This document shows positions 63,774 to 64,000 of a DNA stretch of 64,000 bases, piece by piece. This stretch comes from Kovacikia minuta CCNUW1 (GTDB lineage: Bacteria > Cyanobacteriota > Cyanobacteriia > Leptolyngbyales > Leptolyngbyaceae). The position numbers and the translations under genes were made by a program. Positions within the stretch are counted from its first letter, which is position 1; each line of letters begins with the position of its first letter. The stretch covers positions 2,666,001-2,730,000 of the forward strand of contig NZ_CP083582.1 of NCBI RefSeq assembly GCF_020091585.1. The letters run 5' to 3'. The notes under the pieces were generated by a model. It did no database searches and was not told the DNA's origin. It saw only the letters and a list, made by a program, of their open reading frames with translations.

Positions 63774-64000
63774 TCTGGGTTACTCGATCGCGCTTGCACG
63801 CAGGTTGGCATTCTCCACAATACCTTAGCCCTTTTCCACTGCCTCGTTTTGTCAGAATGATTCATAAGAATAAAGATAAAGGCTGAGGGATAAAGGATAA
63901 AAGCGGGAGTTACAGGTTTTCGCGTCCCTGGATGTATTAACCTGGCAATATTTGATCTAGCATGAGCTGTAGGGTGCTGTTAGGCATCGCCGTAACGCAC
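63774..64000. other. Window-end intergenic region with heptamers and a truncated dispersed repeat
   Basis: GGATAAA units lie at 63875-63902. From about 63965 to the end the sequence reads GCTGTAGGGTGCTGTTAGGC and onward to CGTAACGCAC. This resembles one half of a dispersed cyanobacterial palindromic repeat and is cut by the window end. No gene start is seen. Confidence 0.5.

Overview
This window is cyanobacterial chromosome. The evidence is psaM (photosystem I subunit XII), ntcA (global nitrogen regulator), rpaB (OmpR-type regulator of photosystem genes), several conserved cyanobacterial families (DUF3084, DUF3153, DUF928, DUF6679, the low-complexity-tail membrane protein, the WGxxGxxG protein) and very frequent GCGATCGC (HIP1) octamers. 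The density of heptamer repeats and the large two-partner-secretion exoprotein suggest a filamentous, Leptolyngbya/Oscillatoriales-like species, but that placement is inference.

Layout. 1-8.7 kb: 3' part of a peptide-transporter ATPase gene, ndk, terC, psaM, a small membrane protein, the rpmG-rpsR-RNase II cluster, a low-complexity-tail membrane protein and a small coiled-coil protein with an RpaB-type (HLR1-like) site upstream. 8.7-19.3 kb: core genes thrC, fabI, ntcA, DUF3084 (interrupted), a YqgF-like RNase H-fold protein, a matrixin-like protease, secG, gpmI and an ABC-F ATPase, with a structured-RNA candidate upstream of gpmI. 19.4-24 kb: a repetitive secreted WGxxGxxG protein, an M20 amidohydrolase, then a small accessory patch (MITE-like element, PD-(D/E)XK-like protein, two unrecognised proteins). 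24-36 kb: cysteine desulfurase, rpaB, radA (frameshifted), DUF2141, creatininase-family hydrolase, cupin, HlyD-type adaptor, lipoprotein serpin, amidohydrolase. 36.6-46 kb: initiator tRNA, then a TPS exoprotein, a CHASE2-adenylate cyclase (frameshifted) and a DUF928 protein. 46-64 kb: pgm, an M23 peptidase, pgeF, acetolactate decarboxylase with an N-terminal ribbon-helix-helix-like extension, a PhoD-like phosphatase, a nucleotide-sugar pyrophosphorylase (frameshifted), scpA with a 38-codon membrane ORF in front, lapA, an AI-2E family permease (frameshifted), DUF3153, DUF4340, purU and a two-domain kinase.

Two features run through the window. First, more than twenty loci carry degenerate tandem repeats whose unit is almost always 7 bp. 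They sit in intergenic spaces, often as inverted pairs that fold into terminator-like hairpins, and some run through reading frames (radA, the matrixin-like protease, the TPS exoprotein, scpA, the C-terminal tails of two membrane proteins). Second, four genes carry exactly one extra base and a fifth carries one in-frame amber codon. Each frameshifted gene becomes a full-length family member once one base is removed, so these may be residual sequencing errors, and none should be called a true pseudogene without read support.

No phage, CRISPR array, complete insertion sequence, rRNA or recognisable toxin-antitoxin pair was seen. The strongest candidates for something little described are the heptamer system and its tolerance inside proteins, the 22.2-24 kb accessory patch whose nuclease-like gene ends in the MITE, the exoprotein/CHASE2-cyclase/DUF928 cassette, the regulator-like extension on acetolactate decarboxylase, and the structured RNA candidate near 17.3 kb.
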